Origin: an uncultured Carboxylicivirga sp.
Lineage (GTDB): Bacteria > Bacteroidota > Bacteroidia > Bacteroidales > Marinilabiliaceae
NCBI RefSeq assembly: GCF_963674565.1
Contig: NZ_OY771430.1
Location: forward strand, 3,720,001-3,784,000
DNA: 64,000 nt
Reading direction: 5' to 3'
In this document: piece by piece, positions 8,950 to 17,749 of the stretch
How positions within the stretch are numbered: the stretch's first letter is position 1
How the letters are laid out: each line of letters opens with the position of its first letter
The notes under the pieces: generated by a model
What the model was told of the DNA's origin: nothing
What the model saw: only the letters and a program-made list of their open reading frames with translations
Database searches by the model: none
Translations under genes and position numbers: made by a program

Positions 8950-9762
8950 ATGGATAACAATATACTATATCATTACACTTCTATTGATACCTTTTTAAAG
9001 ATATTCGAAAAAGAACCTGAAAACATTTGTCTTAGAGCAACTCATGCTGATTATTTTAATGATCCATATGAAGGGAAGTATACAATTGAATTATTGGAAG
9101 AAAGTTTTCGTAAATACGAAGAAGATAACAACATAAAAGAACGCAAACAAGGTATGAATCAACTTGTAATTAATTTCATACATTCCGCCATGGGAGAACC
9201 CTATTTGCTTTCTTTCTCAGAACACCCTGACAGCCTGACTATGTGGAGGGCATATGGTGATAATGGGAATGGAATTGCCATTGGTTTCGATAAAGATGTC
9301 ATAGGCTCTAATCCGGAAGAGAAATCCAATGTTAACCTCATAGATTGTCTCTACGATGAAAGTAAGATAAAGGCTATACTTCAAACGCACTGGGATAAAG
9401 TTTATACTAATTATAAAATTAATGAAGGCAAAACTTCATATCATGGCTCACCCATTTTCTCAATATATAATAAATTTTACTTCGGTTTTAAAAGAAAAGA
9501 ATATGCAATTGAAGCAGAATGGCGCTTATGTCAAAATGTACACAGTACCGACCAAAAAAAACATCGTGTTTCGAATGGGCTAATAATTCCATTTGTAGAA
9601 CATATTTTCCCGCAAGAAGCAATCAAAAAAATAGTTCTTGGACCATGTCTTGATCCTGAAAAATCAAAGAAATCTGTAGCTGATTTTGCAAAGTATAAAG
9701 GTCTACATCTTAATGAAGAAACGGATATAATTATATCTAAGGTATCTTATCGAAATATTTAA
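8950..9762 (+). CDS. DUF2971 family protein
   Basis: A 270-residue cytoplasmic protein with the DUF2971 pattern: YHYTSIDTFLKI at the N-terminus, ATHADYFNDPYEG about 30-45, LSFSEHPDSLTMWRAYGDN about 90 and GIAIGFD, then EAEWRLCQ about 195 and IVLGPCLDPE near the C-terminus. The family has no established biochemical role that I know. The spaced His-Tyr, Tyr and Glu positions recall ADP-ribosyltransferase-like folds, but that is only a suggestion from the pattern. Members are scattered and often lie in variable regions. Start ATG at 8950. Likely co-transcribed with the exonuclease gene. Confidence 0.8.
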   Translation: MDNNILYHYTSIDTFLKIFEKEPENICLRATHADYFNDPYEGKYTIELLEESFRKYEEDNNIKERKQGMNQLVINFIHSAMGEPYLLSFSEHPDSLTMWRAYGDNGNGIAIGFDKDVIGSNPEEKSNVNLIDCLYDESKIKAILQTHWDKVYTNYKINEGKTSYHGSPIFSIYNKFYFGFKRKEYAIEAEWRLCQNVHSTDQKKHRVSNGLIIPFVEHIFPQEAIKKIVLGPCLDPEKSKKSVADFAKYKGLHLNEETDIIISKVSYRNI

Positions 9763-9917
9763 TAATCAGCTCCTGGAGAGCATCTAAAAGTGTTATTGTT
9801 TTTAATCCCAGAATATGAGTAAGTAAATCCAAATTATTAATCGCAAAACAAAATTTCGTTATAAACCTTAGCTTTTAGACTCTCAATTCTATAATTTTAA
9901 TCTCAAAACCTATTAAA

Positions 9918-10391
9918 ATGAAAACAGATATAAAGCTTTGTAATATCTCTCTCACTGATACCTTTCTTTTGTTTGTTATCATTTGTCTGTTAACAAACAT
10001 TCTGATTTTTATACTTAGCTTATTTCAAGGAAATCCAACTTTGTTGTATGGCAAAACACCATGGTTTGCTCAATTAATGTTACCATTGATATTTGCAATA
10101 TCGAATAACATTGCGAATCGAAAAGGGAAGCTAACTTTTCCTGATATTAATAATTCACAATCTCTTTTTGAACAGATCGATTCCTTTCTTCAACAAAAAT
10201 ACAATCGAATCAATCTATCGGACCATGAATTCAGTTATGTAAAAAGAAATAGTTGGGCACGATTTTTTGATTTCTTTCTAAGAGAAAACATTCGCATTTC
10301 AACCGCTAACAACAAAATAGTTATCTACGGCAAAAAGCATCAGTTTAACCGCATAGAAGTACAATTACAAAGAACTGAAGCTTATTCTTAG
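9918..10391 (+). CDS. Hypothetical membrane protein
   Basis: A 157-residue protein with two N-terminal membrane helices (TDTFLLFVIICLLTNILIFI about 13-37 and WFAQLMLPLIFAISN about 53-67) and a soluble tail of about 90 basic, aromatic-rich residues (FLQQKYNRINLSDHEFSYVK). I do not recognise a family. It lies 155 nt after the DUF2971 gene, so it probably has its own promoter. Low-GC codon use resembles the preceding three genes, so I place it in the same islet with reservation. Confidence 0.6.
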   Translation: MKTDIKLCNISLTDTFLLFVIICLLTNILIFILSLFQGNPTLLYGKTPWFAQLMLPLIFAISNNIANRKGKLTFPDINNSQSLFEQIDSFLQQKYNRINLSDHEFSYVKRNSWARFFDFFLRENIRISTANNKIVIYGKKHQFNRIEVQLQRTEAYS

Positions 10392-10560
10392 TGACATAAC
10401 ACATCGTATCTTTTTAGTTTTATAAATTTCTATCACCTTTATTCAATTTTGCACAAGAATAATACACATTTGTACAAGTACTTCATCTTAAAACACGTTA
10501 ATTTTGATATCAGCCCCTGATTAATTAAAGGGCTTTCAATGAATATCTAAAACCATATTA

Positions 10561-12843
10561 ATGTATCAAAGAAATATTCTATCCTTTATTTTTCTATTAC
10601 TCGTCCTTCCTGTTTCATTAAACGCACAAAATTTAAGAGACAGATATATAAAATACGAGAAATTTAAATCATTAACCAAAGACAAGGTTCTTCATGGATC
10701 GTTCGAAACACATTGGCTGAAAGATGGCCATTCGTTTTGGTACCATGTATTAACCCAGGAAGGTGTTAAATATTATATTGTGGATGCATCAAAACAGAAA
10801 AAGAAAGAAATTATTGATATTAACGCTCTACTAAAAAAAGTATCAGCGGAAGCAGGTACAAAAATTTCATACAATGCCCTTGAGAATTTTACAGTTGCCG
10901 ATGATATCAAAACCTGTGAATTTGTTTTGAATGGATACAAATGGCAATACAGCATTCCTTCCTATAAGTTTATTAAAAAAGTTGAGTACACCAGACCCGA
11001 ACCTTACAACTGGACAATGGACCAAACAGATCAAACCAATAATCCTCCGATACAATCACCAGATGGTAAATGGCTGGCTTACATTAAAGACTACAACTTA
11101 TTTATTAAAAACCTTTCAGATGAAAATGAAGTGGCTTTAAGCTATAACGGTGGCCTGGGTCTTTATTACTCCACTTACCTGCAATGGTCGCCCGACAGCA
11201 AAAAAATTATGGCTTATTTGGTACAACCCGCTGAAAAGCATTTTGTGACTTATATCGAATCGAGCCCAACGACACAAAAGCAACCCGTTTATTCTTCAAT
11301 CGAATATTACAAACCGGGAGATGCTTTGCCACAATTTTACCCATGTATTTTCAGCATTATCGATAAAAAAATGATTTCATCATCAAAGGATATGATACCT
11401 AATCAATATTCGATTGATAATATCCGTTGGAGAAAAAATAGCGAAAGCCTGACATTTGAATATAACAAACGCGGACATCAGGTTTATCAGGTAATTGAAA
11501 TGAATGCTGAAACGGGTAAAAACAGAATTCTGATTAATGAGACTTCGCCTACTTTTATTGATTATAGCAGCAAAAAATATCGCTTCGATGTAAACGATGG
11601 TCAGGAAATTATCTGGGCTTCGGAACGCGATGGATGGAATCATCTTTATTTATTTGATGGAAGAACAGGAGAGATTAAAAATAAAATTACGGATGGAAAT
11701 TGGGTAGTTCGAAATGTTGTTAAGGTTGATGCTGACAAGAGAAGCATTCTTTTTGGAGCAAGTGGTAAGGAACCCGGTGATCCTTACCTGATACATTATT
11801 ACTCAGTTGATTTTGACGGATCTAACCTAAAACTATTAACTAAAGGTGACGGAAACCATAAGGTAAGTTTCTCAGCTGATTACAAATACTTGGTTGACAC
11901 CTGGTCGAAGGTTGATACTCCGCCTGTGACTGTTTTAAGAGACGGCTCAACAGGCGAACATTTGATGACTTTGGAAGAAGCTGACATTTCTCCCCTATTA
12001 GCCAATGGCTGGAAGAAACCACAAATATTTTCAGCCAAAGGTAGAGATGGGAAAACAGATATCTGGGGTATGTTCTTAACTCCTTCCGATTTTGATCCTT
12101 CAAAAAAATACCCGGTAATTGAATACATCTATGCCGGCCCACATAGCAGTCATGTTCCAAAAGATTTTAATGCCTATTATAACCGTTGTAGGCAATCACT
12201 GGCAGAAATGGGTTTCATTGTGGTAATGATTGATGGAATGGGAACATCCAACCGTTCAAAGACTTTCCATGATATATGCTGGAAAAACTTAAAAGATGCC
12301 GGTTTCCCCGATCGCATTCTGTGGATGAAAGCAGCCGCTGAGAAATATCCATTTATGGATATCATCAATGTTGGTATTTATGGAAAATCAGCTGGAGGGC
12401 AAAACTCAACCGGGGCAGTACTGTTTTACCCTGAATTTTACAAAGTGGCTGCTTCGGTTTGTGGATGCCATGATAACCGAATGGATAAAATATGGTGGAA
12501 CGAGCAATGGATGGGATGGCCTATTGGTCCCGAATATGCAGAGTGTTCAAATGTTGATAATGCCTATCGTTTACAAGGTGATTTATTTTTAATTGTTGGT
12601 GAGATGGATCAGAATGTGGATCCTGCCAGTACCTATCAGGTGGCAGATGCGTTAATTAAGGCAAATAAAGATTTCGACTTATTAACCTTACCAGGTAAAG
12701 GTCATGAGTGGGGCGGTGAATACGGAGAAAAACGTATTATCAATTTCTTTATAGAGAAAATCATGCATCAATCACCAGTAAAAATGAATACAGAAGGTTT
12801 AGACCGCAGTTTGATAAAAACAAATATTGATATTGACAATTAA
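10561..12843 (+). CDS. Secreted S9B dipeptidyl-peptidase IV family peptidase
   Basis: A 760-residue exported serine peptidase. Signal peptide at 1-22 (ILSFIFLLLVLPVSLNAQ). An eight-blade DPP IV N-terminal propeller covers about 70-480 (DGKWLAYIKDYNLFI, WSPDSKKIMAY), and an alpha/beta hydrolase domain follows. The triad is Ser610 in GKSAGGQ, Asp683 in EMDQNVDP and His715 in GKGHEWGG. The nucleophile elbow is GKSAGG instead of the usual GWSYGG. It should remove dipeptides from peptide N-termini in the periplasm or outside, feeding amino acid use. Length is normal for the family. Start ATG at 10561; a terminator-like hairpin follows at 12852. Confidence 0.92.
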   Translation: MYQRNILSFIFLLLVLPVSLNAQNLRDRYIKYEKFKSLTKDKVLHGSFETHWLKDGHSFWYHVLTQEGVKYYIVDASKQKKKEIIDINALLKKVSAEAGTKISYNALENFTVADDIKTCEFVLNGYKWQYSIPSYKFIKKVEYTRPEPYNWTMDQTDQTNNPPIQSPDGKWLAYIKDYNLFIKNLSDENEVALSYNGGLGLYYSTYLQWSPDSKKIMAYLVQPAEKHFVTYIESSPTTQKQPVYSSIEYYKPGDALPQFYPCIFSIIDKKMISSSKDMIPNQYSIDNIRWRKNSESLTFEYNKRGHQVYQVIEMNAETGKNRILINETSPTFIDYSSKKYRFDVNDGQEIIWASERDGWNHLYLFDGRTGEIKNKITDGNWVVRNVVKVDADKRSILFGASGKEPGDPYLIHYYSVDFDGSNLKLLTKGDGNHKVSFSADYKYLVDTWSKVDTPPVTVLRDGSTGEHLMTLEEADISPLLANGWKKPQIFSAKGRDGKTDIWGMFLTPSDFDPSKKYPVIEYIYAGPHSSHVPKDFNAYYNRCRQSLAEMGFIVVMIDGMGTSNRSKTFHDICWKNLKDAGFPDRILWMKAAAEKYPFMDIINVGIYGKSAGGQNSTGAVLFYPEFYKVAASVCGCHDNRMDKIWWNEQWMGWPIGPEYAECSNVDNAYRLQGDLFLIVGEMDQNVDPASTYQVADALIKANKDFDLLTLPGKGHEWGGEYGEKRIINFFIEKIMHQSPVKMNTEGLDRSLIKTNIDIDN

Positions 12844-12851
12844 CTTTTCTG

Positions 12852-12889
12852 ATCCGGTCTCAACGATATTCAGTTTGTTGGGATCGGAT
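12852..12889 (+). terminator. Probable intrinsic terminator after the S9 peptidase
   Basis: Stem of about 13 pairs, ATCCGGTCTCAAC with GTTGGGATCGGAT, including two G-U-type pairs, loop of 12 nt, followed by TTCT. It begins 8 nt after the stop codon. Confidence 0.65.
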
Positions 12890-12949
12890 TTCTATCTGAC
12901 ATTTTCCTAGATAACCTATCTATTCTCTACTCATTTTTTTGTTTCGATG

Positions 12950-12957
12950 TATCTTTG
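12950..12957 (+). promoter_or_regulatory. Probable -7 promoter element of mgtC-like gene
   Basis: TATCTTTG fits TAnnTTTG and ends 23 nt before the ATG at 12981. No clear -33 TTG at standard spacing. Confidence 0.4.
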
Positions 12958-12980
12958 TATAAGTAAAAAAGAATCAAACA

Positions 12981-13400
12981 ATGAGTATCCAGGATTTTAT
13001 CATTCGCATGGTTATTGCAATGGCGGGTGGACTAATAATAGGTTTTGAACGTAGCTGGCATCATAAATCAGCTGGTTTGAGAACAAATACACTGGTGGCT
13101 GTTGGCTCAGCGCTCTTTGTTATGCTTTCAATAAATCTAACACAGGACGAAGGTGATGTAACCCGTATCGTTGGTCAAGTGGTAAGCGGTATTGGCTTTT
13201 TAGGGGCCGGCATTATTTTTAAAGAAGGAATAACAGTACATGGCTTAACAACAGCAGCTACAGTATGGTGTAGCTCTGCCATAGGCTGCTTTGCTGCAGC
13301 AGGCTATTACCTCGAAACGTTGATCGGAACCGTATTTATTTTAATCATTAACAATCTTCTTTTACCTCTGGATAAAAAATTATCTGAGCGTGATAAATAG
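12981..13400 (+). CDS. MgtC/SapB family membrane protein
   Basis: A 139-residue protein made of four membrane helices. The family signature GGLIIGFERSWHHKSAGLRT is near the N-terminus and GFLGAGIIFKEG plus GLTTAATVWCSSAIG in the middle are conserved MgtC motifs. It lacks the C-terminal ACT-like domain of Salmonella MgtC, as usual for the short SapB-type members. MgtC proteins are tied to magnesium stress and modulation of ATP synthase; the role here is not shown. The stop is 17 nt from the stop of the convergent PBP gene, with no terminator visible between. Confidence 0.9.
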   Translation: MSIQDFIIRMVIAMAGGLIIGFERSWHHKSAGLRTNTLVAVGSALFVMLSINLTQDEGDVTRIVGQVVSGIGFLGAGIIFKEGITVHGLTTAATVWCSSAIGCFAAAGYYLETLIGTVFILIINNLLLPLDKKLSERDK

Positions 13401-13417
13401 AAAGATATTGTCTCCTG

Positions 13418-15799
13418 TTAATTCTTTTTAAACAGTTCCTTCATACGATCCAAAACACTTTTATGATCACGATTCTCTTTTCGTTCATCCCTCTTTGCCT
13501 TGCGATCTTCACGTCGTTTTATTCGAGTTGAATCAGGTCGGCCAAAACTATCAAATAAACGATTTAGGATATCTTTATCAGGATCTTCCAGAGAATAATC
13601 ATCACACATAAGGCGATCTTTCATTTCTTCCGGAACAGGATAAAACGAAGTTGCATAATATTCACCCATCTGAGCATCTCGCTCTAACCTTTGCATAAAT
13701 CGAGCAAAGATTGGCAAAGCCATATGTCCTCCACTTCCCAGAGCAGTTGAACGGAATCGAATACTTGGCTGATCATTACCAACCCAGGCTCCTGCAACTA
13801 ATGAAGGCGTATAGCCAATAAACCATCCATCTGAATTATCCTGAGTTGTTCCGGTTTTTCCTGCTAACTCACTTTTAAGATTATATAAAGCTCTAAGATT
13901 ACTTCCGGTTCCGCGCTCTACTACTCCTTTCATCATTTCAATGATGAAATATGCTACTTGATCGTCGTAAACCTGCCTGCTTTGCTGTTCATTTTCATTT
14001 ACATACAAAATATTGCCATTACGATCTTCAATACGTAACAACATTACCGGTTCTACCGGACGACCATAGTTTGGAAAAGTAGTATATGCCGATACCATTT
14101 CAAGTAATGAAATCTCTGCTGTTCCTAATGCAATAGACGGCACTTCCGGTATGCTGGCTTCAATGCCCATGCTATGAGCCATATCAATAGCTTTATCAAT
14201 CCCTATACGGGTAATAACCTTGGCACTAATGGTATTCACCGACCTGGCCAATCCGCCTTTAAGTGTGTAATAACCCTCATGATTACCGTCGCTATTAGAT
14301 GGTTTCCAATCATCATAATCTTCATAAACCTGCTGTTCATTCGAAATCCATTCACAAGGCTCCATCCCATCAGCTAATGCCGCTGTATATACAATGGGTT
14401 TAAAAGTTGACCCCACTGGTCGTTGCGAGGTAACATGGTCGTATTGCGAAGTTTTATGATCGATACCACCAACCCATGCCAGAACATATCCATTCTTCGG
14501 ATTAATTGCCACAAAGCCGGTATTGAGCATCATGAGGTAATGCTTCACTGAATCAACCGGACTCATGGATACTTTTTTTTCACCGGCAGCGGTATAGATT
14601 GTCATCGAAGCAGGCTTCTCCATCTCTTTAAAGATCTTCTCTTCTTTCCAGCCGGCATCTTCCATTAACTTGTAGCGTTTCGAATTACGCAATGCATCCA
14701 GGTAGATATTGGGATGCTTCTCCAATGGATCGCGGTTTTTCCAATGACGATCAAACTCTCCTTGTAATCGCTCCATTTGCTGATCAACAGCCTGCTCAGC
14801 ATACTCCTGTAGTGTCGCATCAATGGTAGTAAAAATCCTTAATCCATCAGCATAGATATCATATTTGTCACCATACTTTTCTTCCAGTATTTTTTGTGCC
14901 TGAACACGAATCTTCTCTCTGAAATATGGTGCTATTCCAGTATTATGATCTATCCGATGATAGTTAAGAACCATTTTGCTTTGTTTCCACTTCTGATATT
15001 CAGTATCTGATAGAAAATTTTGCTCATTCATTCTTTTTAGAACAATATTTCTACGTTGAACACTTCTCTCCGGATGAAGCCGTGGATTATAAGCAGTGTT
15101 GGCAGCCAGCATACCCACTAATGTTGCAGCTTCTGCCGGATTCAACTGTTTTGATTGTTTCCCAAAAAAACGGCGGGCAGCCATTTCTATACCAAAAATA
15201 TCTTCACCAAAAGGAACAGTATTTAAATAAAGAGTAAGAATATCATCTTTACTATATGTATCTTCCAGTCGGGCAGCCGTAAATATTTCTTTTGTTTTGC
15301 CTACCGGTAAAGTTAAAAAGCCAAGTCTCTTACGTGGATATAGGTTCTTTGCTAACTGTTGACTAATAGTGCTTCCACCACCTTGTGCTCTGTCTCCCAA
15401 AAAAACACTTCGAAACAAAACCCTACCCAGACTGATAAAATCCAGCCCGTTATGCTCAAAGAATCGACTATCCTCTGTTGCAATTAAAGCATTTTTTACA
15501 TTGGGTGATACCTGATTATTATCTACGGTAAGGCGTTGTTCAACATAGTAACGCCCCATCAGCTCATGATCAATTGAAAAAACTTCAGATGCTGTATTGT
15601 TCTGAATTTTTGCCAATTGTTCACTCGACGGCAGACGACCAAAAATACCCAGATAAACAAAAAGTACGAATAAAGAACCTACTGCCAAAGCCATTACAAA
15701 CAGCTTCAATGACAACAAGATAATTTTTTTCTTAGAGCTCGATTGTTTTGTTTTTTTATTAGTTGAACGTTTTCTGGGGGTATTCTTTTTAGCCGGCAT
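13418..15799 (-). CDS. Penicillin-binding protein 1A (class A, GT51 plus transpeptidase)
   Basis: A 793-residue bifunctional peptidoglycan synthase. A lysine-rich cytoplasmic tail (about 1-25) is followed by one membrane anchor (26-53). The GT51 glycosyltransferase (about 75-250) has Glu109 in ATEDSRFFEHNG and GGGSTISQQLAKNL. The transpeptidase (about 415-700) has the nucleophile serine in GSTFKPIVY, SVNTI as the SxN motif and KTGTTQDNSDGWF as the KTG motif. It polymerises and cross-links lipid II products in the periplasm. The C-terminal tail is highly charged (KRREDRKAKRDERKENRDH). Start ATG at 15799. A paralogue lies at 52230 in this window. Confidence 0.95.
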   Translation of the reverse strand: MPAKKNTPRKRSTNKKTKQSSSKKKIILLSLKLFVMALAVGSLFVLFVYLGIFGRLPSSEQLAKIQNNTASEVFSIDHELMGRYYVEQRLTVDNNQVSPNVKNALIATEDSRFFEHNGLDFISLGRVLFRSVFLGDRAQGGGSTISQQLAKNLYPRKRLGFLTLPVGKTKEIFTAARLEDTYSKDDILTLYLNTVPFGEDIFGIEMAARRFFGKQSKQLNPAEAATLVGMLAANTAYNPRLHPERSVQRRNIVLKRMNEQNFLSDTEYQKWKQSKMVLNYHRIDHNTGIAPYFREKIRVQAQKILEEKYGDKYDIYADGLRIFTTIDATLQEYAEQAVDQQMERLQGEFDRHWKNRDPLEKHPNIYLDALRNSKRYKLMEDAGWKEEKIFKEMEKPASMTIYTAAGEKKVSMSPVDSVKHYLMMLNTGFVAINPKNGYVLAWVGGIDHKTSQYDHVTSQRPVGSTFKPIVYTAALADGMEPCEWISNEQQVYEDYDDWKPSNSDGNHEGYYTLKGGLARSVNTISAKVITRIGIDKAIDMAHSMGIEASIPEVPSIALGTAEISLLEMVSAYTTFPNYGRPVEPVMLLRIEDRNGNILYVNENEQQSRQVYDDQVAYFIIEMMKGVVERGTGSNLRALYNLKSELAGKTGTTQDNSDGWFIGYTPSLVAGAWVGNDQPSIRFRSTALGSGGHMALPIFARFMQRLERDAQMGEYYATSFYPVPEEMKDRLMCDDYSLEDPDKDILNRLFDSFGRPDSTRIKRREDRKAKRDERKENRDHKSVLDRMKELFKKN

Positions 15800-15893
15800 C
15801 TATTCTTTTTTGAGTGCGGATAAAAATAATAAAGAATTTGGGGAAAGTGAAAATTTGGAGAAATGAGAAAGGATAAATATCGTTTTTAATATT

Positions 15894-16538
15894 TTACAAA
15901 ACATCCCCTATCTCATTATAAAACTGCTTAAGAAAGCTTTCCATATATTCATGTCGCTGATTGGCAAGTTGTTTGCCTGTTACAGTCTTCATCTGATCCT
16001 TTAACAATAAAAGCTTCTCGTAGAAATGATTAATTGTTGTGCCATTACTGTTTCTATACTCTTCGGCATTATTAAATTGGGCAGGTTTTATTTTAGGATC
16101 GTAAAAATCTCTTCCCTTGTGACCTCCGTAACTAAAAGCCCTGGCAATACCAACAGCCCCAATGGCATCCAATCGGTCAGCATCCTGGACAATTCTGAAT
16201 TCGAGCGAATCAAATTTATTTTCTGACCATCCTTTTGAGAAAGATAAATGACTAATAATTTGCATAATATGTTCCTGCACATTACTGTCGATTCCCTCAT
16301 TTTGCAACTTCTCTCTTATCTCAAGTAACATTTGTTCTTCATCAAAGAATTTTGGATCCGGAACATCATGTAACAAAACAGATAACTCAATCACCATCCA
16401 TTCACCACCTTCATTATGATGTATCTTTTTTGCATTTGCCAATACCCGTTCGATATGCCACCAATCATGACCGGCATCAACTGAAATAAGTTTTTCTTTA
16501 GCCCATTTCTCAATATTATTTCTTACCTGCTCTTTCAT
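15894..16538 (-). CDS. HD domain phosphohydrolase
   Basis: A 214-residue cytoplasmic metal-dependent phosphohydrolase. The metal ligands are in order: His in HDWWHIERV about residue 26, HD in SVLLHDVPDP about 57, and Asp in IVQDADRLDAIG about 115. The pattern HDWWHIxRV and DADRLDAIGAxGIAR matches the YedJ/YpgQ group, some of which hydrolyse nucleotides. I prefer the ATG at 16538 (MKEQVRNN); the frame opens at 16583 but those 15 residues are hydrophobic and unlike the family. Separated by 94 nt from the PBP gene start, same strand, with no clear shared promoter. Confidence 0.88.
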   Translation of the reverse strand: MKEQVRNNIEKWAKEKLISVDAGHDWWHIERVLANAKKIHHNEGGEWMVIELSVLLHDVPDPKFFDEEQMLLEIREKLQNEGIDSNVQEHIMQIISHLSFSKGWSENKFDSLEFRIVQDADRLDAIGAVGIARAFSYGGHKGRDFYDPKIKPAQFNNAEEYRNSNGTTINHFYEKLLLLKDQMKTVTGKQLANQRHEYMESFLKQFYNEIGDVL

Positions 16539-16591
16539 GATTACAAATATGCATCCGAAAAATGATAACTCTAAAATAAGCACAAAAAAAA

Positions 16592-16620
16592 CGGTGTTTC
16601 AAGAAATTTCTGAAACACCG
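16592..16620 (-). terminator. Intrinsic terminator of the small exported-protein gene
   Basis: Perfect 10-bp stem CGGTGTTTCA / TGAAACACCG (16592-16601 with 16611-16620), loop 9 nt. The A tract at 16583-16591 reads as a T run on the minus strand, so it terminates the gene at 16675-17295. Confidence 0.9.
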
Positions 16621-16674
16621 CTTATTCGTTCTTTGAAAGTGATCATTTGGTCACTTTGGTCACATTCATCATTA

Positions 16675-17295
16675 TTATTTATTGAATTCATAGTAGTACT
16701 TTTGATTTCCATAAGTTAACATTACTGAATAGCTTCCTGCAGGTAGCTTGCTGATATCGAACATTCCTGAGTAAGAAGTTTCGCGTGGCAGACTTGAACT
16801 GTAGATTTCGTTTCCATACAAATCATCAATGCTCATTGAGAAAGCTGATTTTTCGAAGTTAATATGGCTTACATAAAGATTGTTACCATCTTTTCTTACA
16901 AAAGGCTTAACTGCATTTGCTTGCTCTTCTGCTTTAGCCAACTTAGCTTTAGGTAATACCAACTCACGATTGCTTACATAAAACACTTCTGATACTTTTG
17001 CATCACCGCTTTCGAAAACTACTTTGTATCTTCCATCAGCAAAAGATTTCAGGTCAAACAATTTTTGGAATGAAGTAGCATCACTTACAAATGGACTTGT
17101 ATACAATACATAACCTTCATCATCGTAAACTTTTACTTTAAAGCTGCTGCTAGCATCACTTAAAGCAGAAACAACTGCATAATCAGTATCAAGATATTTA
17201 CTGATAACTAATTTACCTTTTCCAAATGCACTGGTGGATAAAAACGCTATCGCAGCGATAGCAAACACTCCTTTTAAAACACTTACCTTTTTCAT
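16675..17295 (-). CDS. Small exported protein with two beta-sandwich-like repeats
   Basis: A 206-residue protein with a signal peptide (1-25: VFAIAAIAFLSTSAFG then GK). The mature part holds two similar halves. Both follow the order V-x-D-x-x-G, then YxS, a serine-rich stretch, F-D-x, then GxYxV and a terminal aromatic strand: SFKVKVYDDEGYVLYTS with ADGRYKVVF, and FSMSIDDLYGNEIYSSS with PAGSYSVML. The second resembles the C-terminal sorting domains of T9SS cargo, although no short sorting motif is certain. It has a strong promoter with an operator-like palindrome and a perfect terminator, suggesting abundant and controlled expression. Function unknown. Confidence 0.75.
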   Translation of the reverse strand: MKKVSVLKGVFAIAAIAFLSTSAFGKGKLVISKYLDTDYAVVSALSDASSSFKVKVYDDEGYVLYTSPFVSDATSFQKLFDLKSFADGRYKVVFESGDAKVSEVFYVSNRELVLPKAKLAKAEEQANAVKPFVRKDGNNLYVSHINFEKSAFSMSIDDLYGNEIYSSSLPRETSYSGMFDISKLPAGSYSVMLTYGNQKYYYEFNK

Positions 17296-17749
17296 AGTAA
17301 TAAATTTTATAATAATTAATAATTTTTTGTTGCCCCCCTACTTTGAATAGGTTGACATGACAAAAGTAGATGGTTTTTATAAAACCACAATGCAAAAAAG
17401 GGGGCTTAAGTGTTAAAAAAGCATTAAAGTTTAATTTGAATACATTTTTAGGGGGTATACTTGTAAAAAAGTGTTTTTTGAGTGTATTTTGGTTAATTTT
17501 TTAGGAGGTCATCGTAAAAAAAGTGAAAATAGACGTTTTTGAGAACGAAAATAAGACCTAAAAGTCGCATTTATTATTTCCAGGTTAAAAACAAAGCCAT
17601 TTTAGTTGTTAAAATACATTTAGATTGCAAAGCTAGTCTTAATAAATGTGAAGTTTTACAGTCACCTTGCCTAAATATTATAAGATGTTTCAAGCTTTGA
17701 AATTACAATTTGACAGTTCTAAGTTGAGTTATTGAAGAAATTTCAAAAA
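17296..17749. other. 454-nt intergenic region holding a minus-strand promoter
   Basis: Lies between the dxs stop and the exported-protein gene. It holds the promoter and palindrome at 17361-17391 and a leader of about 60 nt with a seven-C tract (17333-17339 region). Beyond 17400 it is AT-rich with no ORF, and no clear dxs terminator is visible. Confidence 0.6.
17361..17391 (-). promoter_or_regulatory. Promoter of the exported-protein gene with a palindrome in the spacer
   Basis: On the minus strand ATTG (17391-17388) is followed by 19 nt and TACTTTTG (17368-17361), matching the Bacteroidota TTG / TAnnTTTG promoter. The spacer is almost filled by the dyad TGGTTTT-TAT-AAAACCA (17371-17387), positioned where a repressor would block polymerase. 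Confidence 0.7.

Noticed and set aside
17296..17749. RNA gene in the long region between dxs and the exported-protein gene
   Set aside because: No tRNA-like or other recognised structured RNA seen; only the promoter and AT-rich filler.
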